From Bacillota bacterium (GTDB lineage: Bacteria; Bacillota; Clostridia; Clostridiales; Caloramatoraceae), in contig JAEWEN010000084.1 in assembly GCA_023389275.1 (NCBI GenBank), forward strand, positions 1-6,130: a stretch of DNA of 6,130 bases, given 5' to 3'. Of the stretch, positions 1 to 6,130 are shown piece by piece. Position numbers and translations under genes: made by a program. Positions within the stretch are counted from its first letter, which is position 1. Every line of letters starts with the position of its first letter. The notes beneath the pieces are model-generated. The model was not told where the DNA came from. It did not search any database and saw nothing but the letters and a program-made list of their open reading frames with translations.

Positions 1-1683
1 ACTCAGCCATATCCAATGCCTTCACTAAATAATGCAGTAGGTCCAGGACAACTTGGAAGTGGAGTTGAAGTATCAAATATAACAAGAGCAAGAGATGAGT
101 TTATAGATACATCAATAAGACGTGAAAAAACAAGCTATGCAAATTATGCAGCAAGAAACCAATTTTTAAACTCTATAGAAGCTGTAATAAATGAGCCTGG
201 GGACACAGGTCTTTCTAATACTTTAAATAAGTTTTGGGATTCATGGCAAGCTTTATCTATGAATCCTGAAAATGCTACAACAAGAAAGCTTGTAATAAGT
301 AACTCTCAGGCTTTAGCAGATAGTTTTAAACAAACATATACACAGCTTGAAGAACTTGAAAAGGATCTTAACCAGCTTCAAGGGGAAAAAATATTCGAGG
401 TAAACTCAATACTTAAGCAAATAGCAACATTAAATGATCAAATAAAGCAGGTTACAATTAATAATCAAACGCCAAACGATTTAATGGACAGAAGAGATGC
501 ACTACTAGACAACTTATCAGAACATATAAATTTTAAAGTTGAAAAAGGTGACTTTAATACAATAAGAATACTTACAAAATCATCAGGTGGAGATGAAAGA
601 TACCTTTTAACTGATGGTAGAGTTATAAATAGTATGGCAAGTATAAATGATGTAAGTTTTACTTATGAAAAAGATGGAGTTGATATTAAGGCTGATAAAA
701 GTGATTTTCCTTTAAATATAAAGGATATAAGTTATCCTATGAAATTTACTTTTAAAGTACATGTTGATGGTGATGTAAATAGGCCTGTAAATCAAGAGGT
801 TGAAATAAAAACTAAAGAGGATTTAGAAAAATATTTTAATATAAAAAGTGAAAAAATAAAGGATGCCTCTGGCAACGAAATTGGTAGTATTACTACAATA
901 GATTCTATTAAAAACACTACACTTTTATATAATAAAGGAACTGATATTCAAACTGCTATAAGAGATTCAGTATCATTTGACTTTGCAAACGGTGCAATTA
1001 AAGGTCTTGATGAGCAGAAAAAGGAAATATGTGACTATAAAAATCAGTTAAACAATATTGTAAGAACAATAGCAATCGCAGTTAATACTATTCACTCAAA
1101 TAATGGAAAAGAAATTGAGTTCTTTGATTCTACAGTGGAAGGTAGTGATCATCCAGCAAAAAATCTTAAAGTAAATCAGGAGATAGTAGATGATCCAAGT
1201 AAAATAATTGCAGGAGTAAAATTAAACACACTTGATAATGAAGGAAAAACAACAGATAAGCCTGCTGCTGGAGATAATAGTAGAGCAAAGCGTATTGCTG
1301 AAATTAGAAATATGAGACTTGATATATCTGGCGTAAAAAGTAGAGAAGATTTTATGAAGCAAGTATTTAAAGAAGGAATCTCTGAAGATGACTTAGCCAA
1401 AGGTACGCTTAAAAGTAATAATTCAGGGGATACTATTGAGGCTTACTATAAAGGGATGATAGCTCAACTTGGAGTTTCAGGACAAGAAGCATCAAGGGTA
1501 GTTGAAAATCAGCAAAACCTTATACTACAACTTGATATTCAAAGACAATCAATATCTGGAGTTAATCTAGATGAGGAAATGATAGACATGCTTCAATTTC
1601 AAAGAGCTTATCAAGCAAACTCAAAAATGATAAATGTTATTGATGAGCTTTTAAACGTTGTTGTTAATGGATTAATAAAGTAG
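1..1683 (+). CDS. flgK: Flagellar hook-associated protein 1 FlgK (5' partial)
   Basis: FlgK is the first hook-filament junction protein; it is exported through the flagellar type III apparatus and assembles on the distal end of the hook. The frame is open from base 1, and the residues before the first ATG (position 16), TQPYP followed by MPSLNN, fit the stretch after the N-terminal D0 helix of FlgK. The true start is therefore upstream, and I estimate about 50 residues are missing. Visible are 560 codons. The early part has GPGQLGSGVEV and FWDSWQALSMNPE, typical of FlgK. Next comes a coiled-coil-like segment (about residues 100-155), then a variable middle domain (about 185-330). The C-terminal D0 signature SGVNLDEEMIDMLQFQRAYQ lies at in-window residues 519-538 and is followed by ANSKMINVIDELL. 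This ending separates FlgK from flagellin and FlgL. The gene ends TAG, and the SD of flgL overlaps that stop. The family assignment is secure. Confidence 0.97.
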   Translation, partial: TQPYPMPSLNNAVGPGQLGSGVEVSNITRARDEFIDTSIRREKTSYANYAARNQFLNSIEAVINEPGDTGLSNTLNKFWDSWQALSMNPENATTRKLVISNSQALADSFKQTYTQLEELEKDLNQLQGEKIFEVNSILKQIATLNDQIKQVTINNQTPNDLMDRRDALLDNLSEHINFKVEKGDFNTIRILTKSSGGDERYLLTDGRVINSMASINDVSFTYEKDGVDIKADKSDFPLNIKDISYPMKFTFKVHVDGDVNRPVNQEVEIKTKEDLEKYFNIKSEKIKDASGNEIGSITTIDSIKNTTLLYNKGTDIQTAIRDSVSFDFANGAIKGLDEQKKEICDYKNQLNNIVRTIAIAVNTIHSNNGKEIEFFDSTVEGSDHPAKNLKVNQEIVDDPSKIIAGVKLNTLDNEGKTTDKPAAGDNSRAKRIAEIRNMRLDISGVKSREDFMKQVFKEGISEDDLAKGTLKSNNSGDTIEAYYKGMIAQLGVSGQEASRVVENQQNLILQLDIQRQSISGVNLDEEMIDMLQFQRAYQANSKMINVIDELLNVVVNGLIK

Positions 1684-1687
1684 GTGA
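1682..1687 (+). promoter_or_regulatory. Ribosome binding site of flgL overlapping the flgK stop
   Basis: AGGTGA lies 5 nt before the flgL ATG and shares two bases with the flgK TAG stop. This placement fixes the flgL start at 1693 and suggests translational coupling, since ribosomes finishing flgK cover the flgL initiation site. Confidence 0.75.
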
Positions 1688-1692
1688 AATAA

Positions 1693-2631
1693 ATGAGAAT
1701 AACTCAAGGAATGATGGTTAACAACTATCTTCATAATTTAAATAAAAACTATACTAATCTAGGAAAGCTTCAAATGCAGCTTTCTACAGGACATAAGGTT
1801 TCAAAGCCTTCAGATAATCCATTTGTTGTAACAAGAACAATGGAACTTAAATCTTCAATAGCTGCTAATGAAAGATTTAAGAAAAATATTGAAGAGGCAA
1901 AGGGGTGGGTAGACACTCAAGAAATGGCACTTGGTCAAATAAATGACGCTCTACAAAAAGCTAGGGAACTTACTGTTCAAGGAGCAACAGGATCATTAAG
2001 TGAGTCAGATAAACTAGCTGTAGCTGAACAAATAAAACAGATAAGAGAACAAATAGTAGATATAGCTAATACATCTTATGATGGAAGATATATTTTCTCA
2101 GGAACTAATACAACAACAAAACCATTTGAAATTACAGAAGATGGGAAAGTTCAATATAATGGTTCAACTGAAGAGCTTGATAAAGAGCTTTCACAAGGAG
2201 TAAGTCTTAATATAGGTATAAGTGGAAAAGATTTTTTTAAGGCTAATTATACACAAAAGGATCCAAACGCTTCATCAACAGATACTGAAGGAATATTTTT
2301 TACATTAAATAATATTATAGCTTCACTAGAAGGGAAGCCTACTAATCCGGAAGGTCAATCTACATCTAGCTTATTAGGAGTATTAGATAATAATATGGAG
2401 AATATATCTACAATACGTAGTGACACTGGAGCTATTCAAAATAGAATAGAGGATATGTATAACAAAAATGAATCAGAAACATTTAATATGACAACTCTTT
2501 TAGCGAATACTTATGATGTAGACCTTGCAGAAACTTATATGCAGACAAAGGTTTTAGAATCTATATATCAGGCATCTTTAAATGTTGGAGCAAGAGTTTT
2601 ACAGCCTAGTATATTAGATTTTTTAAGATAG
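1693..2631 (+). CDS. flgL: Flagellar hook-associated protein 3 FlgL
   Basis: FlgL is the second hook-filament junction protein; it sits between the FlgK ring and the first flagellin subunits outside the cell. The 312-residue product has the flagellin-like N-terminal D0/D1 helices: MRITQGMMVNNYLHNL at the start, LSTGHKVSKPSDNP at residues 30-43, and a helical run to about residue 125. SYDGRYIFSGTNT (128-140) marks the turn into the variable middle domain, about 140-225. The C-terminal helix has YQASLNVGARVLQPSILDFL at 292-311, where the family usually shows YQAxLxxGAxxxQPxLLDFL. Length is near the usual 290-310 residues. The start at 1693 has an AGGTGA SD 5 nt upstream. The gap to flgK is 9 nt and the gap to fliW is 10 nt. 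The DUF6470 gene (yviE) found between flgL and fliW in Bacillus subtilis is absent. No damage or unusual composition is seen. Confidence 0.97.
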   Translation: MRITQGMMVNNYLHNLNKNYTNLGKLQMQLSTGHKVSKPSDNPFVVTRTMELKSSIAANERFKKNIEEAKGWVDTQEMALGQINDALQKARELTVQGATGSLSESDKLAVAEQIKQIREQIVDIANTSYDGRYIFSGTNTTTKPFEITEDGKVQYNGSTEELDKELSQGVSLNIGISGKDFFKANYTQKDPNASSTDTEGIFFTLNNIIASLEGKPTNPEGQSTSSLLGVLDNNMENISTIRSDTGAIQNRIEDMYNKNESETFNMTTLLANTYDVDLAETYMQTKVLESIYQASLNVGARVLQPSILDFLR

Positions 2632-2635
2632 GATG
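2630..2635 (+). promoter_or_regulatory. Ribosome binding site of fliW that decides its start
   Basis: AGGATG overlaps the flgL stop (TAG at 2629-2631). Its AGGA core is 8 nt from the ATG at 2642, a normal spacing. The upstream in-frame ATG at 2633 lies inside this SD and has no SD of its own at a useful distance, so 2642 is the better fliW start. Confidence 0.7.
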
Positions 2636-2641
2636 ATTTAT

Positions 2642-3061
2642 ATGATAGTTAAGACAAAATTTTTTGGTGATATTGAAATTGATAGCAGTTTAATTATAAA
2701 TTTTGAAAATGGTATTCCAGGATTTGATGATTTAAAGGAATACACAATAATAGATGTTGAAGATAGAAATTACAAATGTATTCAAAATATTGAAAAACAA
2801 GAGATATGTCTTTTAGTTATATCTCCTTGGGATTATTTTGAAAAGTATGAAATAAATTTACTAGATGAGGATGTAAAAGATTTAGATATTAAAGATCAAA
2901 GTGAGGCTTTAGTATTTAGTATACTTACTGCTAGAGAGGGAAAAATAACTACAAATCTCATTGCTCCTATAGTTATAAATATAAGAACAAGAAAAGCTAA
3001 ACAAATTATATTAACGAATAGTAAATATAGTATAAGAGAGGAAATAAAATGCTTGTACTAA
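2642..3061 (+). CDS. fliW: Flagellar assembly factor FliW
   Basis: FliW is a small cytoplasmic protein that in Bacillus subtilis binds flagellin or CsrA. When flagellin is exported, FliW is released, binds CsrA and relieves repression of flagellin translation. The product is 139 residues, normal for the family. From the ATG at 2642 it begins MIVKTKFFGDIEI, matching the first beta strand of FliW; the earlier ATG at 2633 would add only MIY and lacks an SD. Family landmarks are FENGIPGFDDL (21-31), CLLVISPWDYF (56-66), SEALVFSILT (87-96) and TTNLIAPIVINIRTRKAKQI (103-122). The gene follows flgL by 10 nt and its last 13 nt overlap csrA, so both partners are made from adjoining parts of one message. 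The last residues, EEIKCLY, are encoded by DNA that also carries the csrA SD and start. Confidence 0.95.
   Translation: MIVKTKFFGDIEIDSSLIINFENGIPGFDDLKEYTIIDVEDRNYKCIQNIEKQEICLLVISPWDYFEKYEINLLDEDVKDLDIKDQSEALVFSILTAREGKITTNLIAPIVINIRTRKAKQIILTNSKYSIREEIKCLY
3038..3042 (+). promoter_or_regulatory. Ribosome binding site of csrA inside fliW
   Basis: GAGGA, within the longer purine run AGAGAGGAAA, lies 6 nt before the csrA ATG at 3049 and inside the fliW reading frame. Initiation here implies coupling with fliW translation. The GGA core could in principle be touched by CsrA itself, but the base two before GGA is G, so it does not match the preferred ANGGA motif, and I see no clear hairpin presenting it. 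Confidence 0.65.
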
Positions 3062-3261
3062 AACGCAAAGAGGGAGAATCTATAATTATAGATAACAACA
3101 TAGAGATTGTAGTTGAGAAAGTAGAAAATGGATATGCAAAGATTTCTATTAATGCACCTAAAAATGTGAAAATAATGAGAAAGGAGCTTTTAATAGAAGT
3201 TAAAGAAGAAAATATAGAGTCAGTTAAAAATCTTGATTTCATAATGAAAAAGGGGGAGTAG
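3049..3261 (+). CDS. csrA: Carbon storage regulator CsrA (translational regulator)
   Basis: CsrA is a homodimeric RNA-binding protein that recognises GGA motifs in 5' leaders and blocks ribosome access; in Bacillus its main target is flagellin mRNA. The 70-residue product has the expected five-strand core: MLVLKRKEGESIII at the N terminus, NAPKNVKIMRKE at 35-46, and a C-terminal helix from about 50. Residues known to contact RNA in other CsrA proteins are present: L4, R6 and R44, with I42 in place of the enterobacterial V42. N55, the position at which substitution disrupts FliW binding in B. subtilis CsrA, is also Asn here. Position 5 is Lys, where Ser or Thr is common. The gene overlaps the fliW 3' end by 13 nt in another frame and precedes fliD by 4 nt. 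Length is within the usual 60-75 residues. Assignment is secure; its target in this organism is inferred. Confidence 0.96.
   Translation: MLVLKRKEGESIIIDNNIEIVVEKVENGYAKISINAPKNVKIMRKELLIEVKEENIESVKNLDFIMKKGE
3252..3258 (+). promoter_or_regulatory. Strong ribosome binding site of fliD within the csrA end
   Basis: GGGGGAG sits in the last codons of csrA, just before its TAG stop, with 7 nt to the fliD ATG at 3266. The second in-frame ATG at 3272 would be 13 nt away, so 3266 is preferred. Confidence 0.75.
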
Positions 3262-3265
3262 CTTT

Positions 3266-5425
3266 ATGGTAATGAGGCTTGGTGGACTAGCAACAGGTAT
3301 GGATACGGATACAATTGTAAAGCAAAGTTTAGCTAATTATCAAAGTAAAATTGATAAGGTAAAAGGGGACAAGCAAATATTTCAATGGCAGCAGGAGACA
3401 TATAGAGATATAGCAGCTTCTATGAAAACATTCCAAACAAAATATTTTGATATTCTTAACAAAGAAAAGTATGTATACGGAAACTTTTTTGCAAGTACTA
3501 CAGCTAAAATAGTAGGTGTTGATAACGGTTACTTAGGTGTAACAGCTACAAATAAAGCGAATCCAGGTAGATATGAAGTAAAAGTAACTCAAGAAGCTAA
3601 AGGTGCATCTGTTTCCGGAAAAATAACAGATGAAGATATATTAGGTAAAACTCTTGAAATAAATGGTATAGAAATTATAAAAAAAGATGAAACAGGTGAA
3701 ATAAATGTTAAAACTGTAAGTGATCTTGTAAATCAAATAAATAATAAAACTCCTCAATTAAAAGGAATTGTAAAAGCAAGCTATAGCGAAATAACAGGTG
3801 AGTTTAAAATAGAAACAGTTGCTAAAGGAGGAAATCAAACTTTAGAAATAGGTGGAAATCTTAAATTAAACGGCGCAAGTGATACAAGTGTTGAGGTAGC
3901 TAATGGGAAACATAATTTAACTCATAGTATTACGTCTGGAGTAATTAAGGATAAAGATGGAAACTTGGTAAGAAAAGATAGTACTTTAGAACAGTTAGGG
4001 ATTGTTTCAGGAACAATAACAGTAGATGGGAAAGAAGTAAGTTTTAATAAAACTGATTCATTTGAAAGTTTTATGTCGAAAATTAGAGCGGCAGGCGTCG
4101 AAGTAAGTTATTCAGAGGAAGGAAAAATAACTGTTAGTAAAACTGAAAGTGAAGTTGATAATAAAACTGGAACATCATTTTCTATTACTGCCGATGCAGG
4201 TATACTTGGAAAGTTTGGTATGGGAGATGATACTACAACTGAGGCAAAAAGTTCTGTAAAAGTTGTTTCATCTACTTATACTATAAATAATGTTACACTA
4301 GATAATAGAAAAATTGTAGTTAACGGTATAGAAGCTGAGTTAGATGAAGATGGGACAACTTTAATAGATAGTAAAACTAAAAAAGTAATAGAAGGAATAA
4401 AATTTTCAGGGACAGGTAAAGTTGGTGATCCATATAAACTAACTTCTGAAAAGGAATTTAATGTTAATCCAAGCTATACTACAAATTTGGGAGCAGCTAA
4501 TTCTTATAGAGGACAGGATGCTATAGTTAATATTAGAGTTCCGGGAAGTAATTCAGGTAGCGAAGGAATTGAAGTGAGAAATTCTAATAATAAATTTACA
4601 GTAGATGGAATATCTCTTGATATTAAAGCAGCAAGTAATGGCGATTGGGTAGCATTTAACATAGAATCAGACACTGATAAGGTTATAAGTAATATAAAAG
4701 AGTTTGTTGAAGATTATAATAAACTTATAGATGATATAGGTTCAAAGATTTATGAAAGAAAACAATATACTTATAGACCTTTAACAGATGAACAAAAAGA
4801 AGAAATGTCTGAAAATGAAATTAAAAAGTGGGAAGAAAAAGCTAAACAAGGTATCTTAAAAGGAGATTCAGGACTAGAGTCTTTCTTAACACAAATTAGA
4901 GGATCTATGTTTGATAAGTTAGAGGGATCTAATATAAATTTATTTGAAATAGGTATTAATACGTCAATGGAATATTCAAAAAGAGGAAAACTTTATGTAG
5001 ATGATGATAAGTTGAAAAAAGCTCTTGAAGAAAGACCAGAAGATGTTGAAAGCCTATTTACAAAAAACAGTGAAACTTCGTACGATGCTGATAAGGGTTA
5101 TGCTGGGAATACGGCAAGAAAAGAATCAGCAGGTATATTTAGAAGAATAGAAGATATATTTAAAGATGCTATAAGAACAACAAGAAACTCTAATAACCAA
5201 AAAGGGTATCTTCTTGAAAAAGCAGGTATAACAGGTGATACCACTAATACTGAAAATACAATAACAAAAAAGATTAAAGAAAAAGATAAGATGATAGATG
5301 AACTTATTAGGAAAATGTCTGAAAAAGAAGATAGACTTTACAAACAATTTGCTAATCTTGAAACGATGATGAACTACTATAATAGTCAAAGTAGCTGGCT
5401 TACCCAACAATTAGGTGGTATGTAA
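3266..5425 (+). CDS. fliD: Flagellar filament cap protein FliD (hook-associated protein 2), enlarged
   Basis: FliD forms the cap at the filament tip under which exported flagellin folds and polymerises. The N terminus (residues 4-22) has LGGLATGMDTDTIVKQSL, close to the FliD consensus GLxSGxDxxxIV. Residues 99-110 (NPGRYEVKVTQE) match the end of the N-terminal core. After the long exposed region come YRGQDAIVNI (414-423) and FTVDGISLDI (444-453). The FliD C-terminal core follows: FVEDYNKLIDDI (480-491), LTDEQKEEMSENEIKKWEEK (506-525), LFEIGINTS (559-567) and RGKLYVDDDKL (573-583). A terminal coiled coil (about 665-705) ends in YNSQSSWLTQQL. At 719 residues it is much longer than the roughly 450-510 usual for Bacillus and Escherichia FliD. 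The extra length lies in about residues 115-415 and includes two Flagellin_IN-like modules. No frameshift or composition break is seen. The next gene follows after 1 nt. Confidence 0.96.
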   Translation: MVMRLGGLATGMDTDTIVKQSLANYQSKIDKVKGDKQIFQWQQETYRDIAASMKTFQTKYFDILNKEKYVYGNFFASTTAKIVGVDNGYLGVTATNKANPGRYEVKVTQEAKGASVSGKITDEDILGKTLEINGIEIIKKDETGEINVKTVSDLVNQINNKTPQLKGIVKASYSEITGEFKIETVAKGGNQTLEIGGNLKLNGASDTSVEVANGKHNLTHSITSGVIKDKDGNLVRKDSTLEQLGIVSGTITVDGKEVSFNKTDSFESFMSKIRAAGVEVSYSEEGKITVSKTESEVDNKTGTSFSITADAGILGKFGMGDDTTTEAKSSVKVVSSTYTINNVTLDNRKIVVNGIEAELDEDGTTLIDSKTKKVIEGIKFSGTGKVGDPYKLTSEKEFNVNPSYTTNLGAANSYRGQDAIVNIRVPGSNSGSEGIEVRNSNNKFTVDGISLDIKAASNGDWVAFNIESDTDKVISNIKEFVEDYNKLIDDIGSKIYERKQYTYRPLTDEQKEEMSENEIKKWEEKAKQGILKGDSGLESFLTQIRGSMFDKLEGSNINLFEIGINTSMEYSKRGKLYVDDDKLKKALEERPEDVESLFTKNSETSYDADKGYAGNTARKESAGIFRRIEDIFKDAIRTTRNSNNQKGYLLEKAGITGDTTNTENTITKKIKEKDKMIDELIRKMSEKEDRLYKQFANLETMMNYYNSQSSWLTQQLGGM
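3641..3856 (+). other. Flagellin_IN-like module 1 inside FliD
   Basis: FliD residues about 126-197. A beta strand KTLEINGIEI is followed by INVKTVSDLVNQINNK, then IVKASYSEITGEFKIET and QTLEIGGN. The order (xxINGxxI, helix xxLVxxIN, xVxASYSxxTGxFxI) is the Flagellin_IN pattern found in flagellins and FliD caps. Such modules normally lie on the outer surface of the filament or cap. The boundaries were set by eye. Confidence 0.6.
4007..4225 (+). other. Flagellin_IN-like module 2 inside FliD
   Basis: FliD residues about 248-320. It repeats the plan of the first module: GTITVDGKEVSF, then the helix SFESFMSKIRAAG, then VEVSYSEEGKITVSKT and SFSITADAGILGKFGMGD. The ending (SFxITxDAGILGKFGM) resembles the usual close of FliD D2/D3 IN-type segments. 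Identity to module 1 is low by eye, so this would be an old duplication or recurrent use of one fold rather than a recent DNA repeat. Confidence 0.55.
5413..5418 (+). promoter_or_regulatory. Ribosome binding site of the FliT-like gene, deciding its start
   Basis: AGGTGG lies in the last codons of fliD, 8 nt before the ATG at 5427. The upstream in-frame GTG at 5415 falls within this SD, so 5427 is the likely start. Confidence 0.65.
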
Positions 5426-5426
5426 T

Positions 5427-5795
5427 ATGGATAAAGGCTTATTAGATAGTTTGTTGAAAGAGTATCAAGATTTAACGCTACAGTTAATTAAATTAGCTGA
5501 AAATAAAGAAGTAGAATCCTTAAAAGATTTATTTGATAAAAGGCAAAGTTGTATAGATAAAATTGAAAATGTTGATTTTACAGTAAATGAATTTAAGGCT
5601 TTTGCTGATGAGTTAAATATAAAATTATATGAGAAAAAGCTTAATGAGGCTTTAAACAGCTTAAAGATTTTTCTTAAATATGAAATGGATAAAAATAAAA
5701 AAGAAATGTTGTCCTTAAAAAGACAAAAGAATGTAAATAATATGTATTCTAATATAGGAGCTTCTATGCCTGTATTTTTAAGTAAAAAATATTAA
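5427..5795 (+). CDS. FliT-like flagellar export chaperone (putative)
   Basis: A 122-residue protein predicted to be almost wholly alpha-helical, charged, with no signal peptide or membrane segment. The first half reads as a FliT/FlgN-type helical hairpin: YQDLTLQLIKLAENKEVESL (13-32) followed by LFDKRQSCIDKIENV (35-49). The family often has LTxxLxxLxxxxDxExLxxLLxxRQxLIxxI here. The C-terminal part has a basic helix (DKNKKEMLSLKRQ, 88-100) and a tail ending GASMPVFLSKKY (111-122). It begins 1 nt after fliD, and FliT is the chaperone of FliD in enterobacteria, which supports the reading. These chaperones diverge strongly, so it could instead be another small flagellar chaperone such as an FlgN relative. 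The start at 5427 is chosen for its SD; a GTG at 5415 would add four residues. flaG follows after 16 nt. I leave the symbol empty because the match rests on pattern and position only. Confidence 0.6.
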   Translation: MDKGLLDSLLKEYQDLTLQLIKLAENKEVESLKDLFDKRQSCIDKIENVDFTVNEFKAFADELNIKLYEKKLNEALNSLKIFLKYEMDKNKKEMLSLKRQKNVNNMYSNIGASMPVFLSKKY

Positions 5796-5800
5796 CTTAG

Positions 5801-5808
5801 AAGGTGAG
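5801..5808 (+). promoter_or_regulatory. Ribosome binding site of flaG
   Basis: AAGGTGAG occupies the 16-nt spacer after the FliT-like gene, with about 4-5 nt between its AGGTG core and the ATG at 5812. No terminator or promoter fits in this spacer. Confidence 0.65.
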
Positions 5809-5811
5809 TTT

Positions 5812-6130
5812 ATGGATTTATCAAGACTTGGAGACATACAGTTTAATCAAAAAACATATGATCAGCAAGTTGTTAAAATAAAAGAAGAAATCGGAGACTT
5901 TAATTCTAAAAATTTAAGTGAGGTTGAAGATAAAATAGATAAAGCTAATAATTTAATAGCTACTGAAAAAACTCATCTTAAATTTGAAATACATGAGGAA
6001 ACCCATACTATTATGATAAAGATAATAGAATCAGATACAGGAGATGTTTTAAAGGAAATACCACCTGAAAAGTTAGTTGATATGATAGCAGAGATATGTA
6101 AAAGCGCAGGACTTTTTATAGATAAAAAGG
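5812..6130 (+). CDS. flaG: FlaG family flagellar protein (3' partial)
   Basis: FlaG proteins are small flagellar proteins encoded beside fliD in many bacteria; loss has been linked to altered filament length in Campylobacter-type organisms, but the mechanism is poorly known. From the ATG at 5812, 106 codons are open to the window edge without a stop. The first half (residues 1-52) is polar and variable. The second half carries the family core: HLKFEIHEETHTIMIKI (55-71), then ESDTGDVLKEIPPEK (73-87), then LVDMIAEICKSAGLFIDKK (88-106). The D-TG-V--EIPP-K motif is the hallmark of FlaG. FlaG is usually about 110-125 residues, so only a few residues should be missing. In Bacillus subtilis the order is flaG-fliD-fliS-fliT; here flaG comes after fliD and the FliT-like gene. 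fliS is not in the window. Confidence 0.93.
   Translation, partial: MDLSRLGDIQFNQKTYDQQVVKIKEEIGDFNSKNLSEVEDKIDKANNLIATEKTHLKFEIHEETHTIMIKIIESDTGDVLKEIPPEKLVDMIAEICKSAGLFIDKK

Noticed and set aside
196..217. Short inverted repeat CCTG...CAGG within flgK.
   Set aside because: Only a 4-bp stem with no T-run, inside conserved coding sequence; neither a terminator nor a regulatory hairpin is supported.
1176..1400. Open frame of 74 codons on the minus strand within flgK.
   Set aside because: It lies wholly inside a well-supported gene, its hydrophobic and Ser/Leu-rich product is typical of antisense reading of AT-rich DNA, and no family is recognisable.
3006..3242. Open frame of 78 codons on the minus strand opposite the fliW end and csrA.
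   Set aside because: It is antisense to csrA, whose protein match is clear; the Ser/Ile/Phe-rich product looks like a shadow frame.
2630..3258. Possible CsrA sites at the SDs of fliW (TAGGA), csrA (GAGGA) and fliD (GGGGA).
   Set aside because: Each contains GGA, but none has the preferred ANGGA form or a clear presenting hairpin; any SD tends to contain GGA.
4162..4198. GCCGATGC at about 4190 within fliD, resembling the -10 element of flagellar sigma factor (SigD/sigma-28) promoters, with a TAAA upstream at 4162.
   Set aside because: The TAAA to GCCGAT spacing is about 24 nt rather than about 15, the site is deep in the fliD coding region, and no gene starts nearby.
5126..5410. Open frame of 94 codons on the minus strand opposite the fliD C-terminal coding region, rich in Phe, Ile and Cys.
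   Set aside because: This composition is expected from the reverse complement of Lys/Glu-rich coiled-coil codons; it is antisense to conserved FliD sequence.

Overview
The window is a compact flagellar filament-assembly cluster, all on the + strand, from a low-GC, AT-rich Gram-positive bacterium. Heavy use of AGA, ATA and TTA codons, purine-rich Shine-Dalgarno (SD) sequences ahead of almost every gene, and the flgK-flgL-fliW-csrA order point to a motile Firmicute. A Clostridium-type organism is most likely, but I cannot name a species.

Layout, left to right: flgK (hook-filament junction protein 1, 5' end outside the window), flgL (junction protein 2), fliW (assembly factor and CsrA antagonist), csrA (RNA-binding translational repressor, overlapping fliW by 13 nt), fliD (filament cap, unusually large at 719 aa), a small helical protein that looks like the FliT export chaperone, and flaG (3' end outside the window). 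The gaps are 9, 10, -13, 4, 1 and 16 nt. No stretch is long enough for a terminator or a separate promoter, and I saw neither, so the block reads as part of one polycistronic operon whose promoter lies upstream.

The genes form one functional module. FlgK and FlgL join the hook to the filament, FliD caps the growing filament, the FliT-like protein probably escorts FliD or another late substrate, and FlaG is associated with filament length control. FliW and CsrA, in the middle, are the homeostatic switch known from Bacillus subtilis: FliW binds either flagellin or CsrA, and CsrA free of FliW represses flagellin translation. The flagellin gene is not in the window.

I found no RNA gene, mobile element, CRISPR array, phage gene or defence gene, and no new type of system. 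The points most worth a second look are the enlarged FliD with two similar Flagellin_IN-like modules, the fliW/csrA overlap, and the FliT-like gene one base after fliD.
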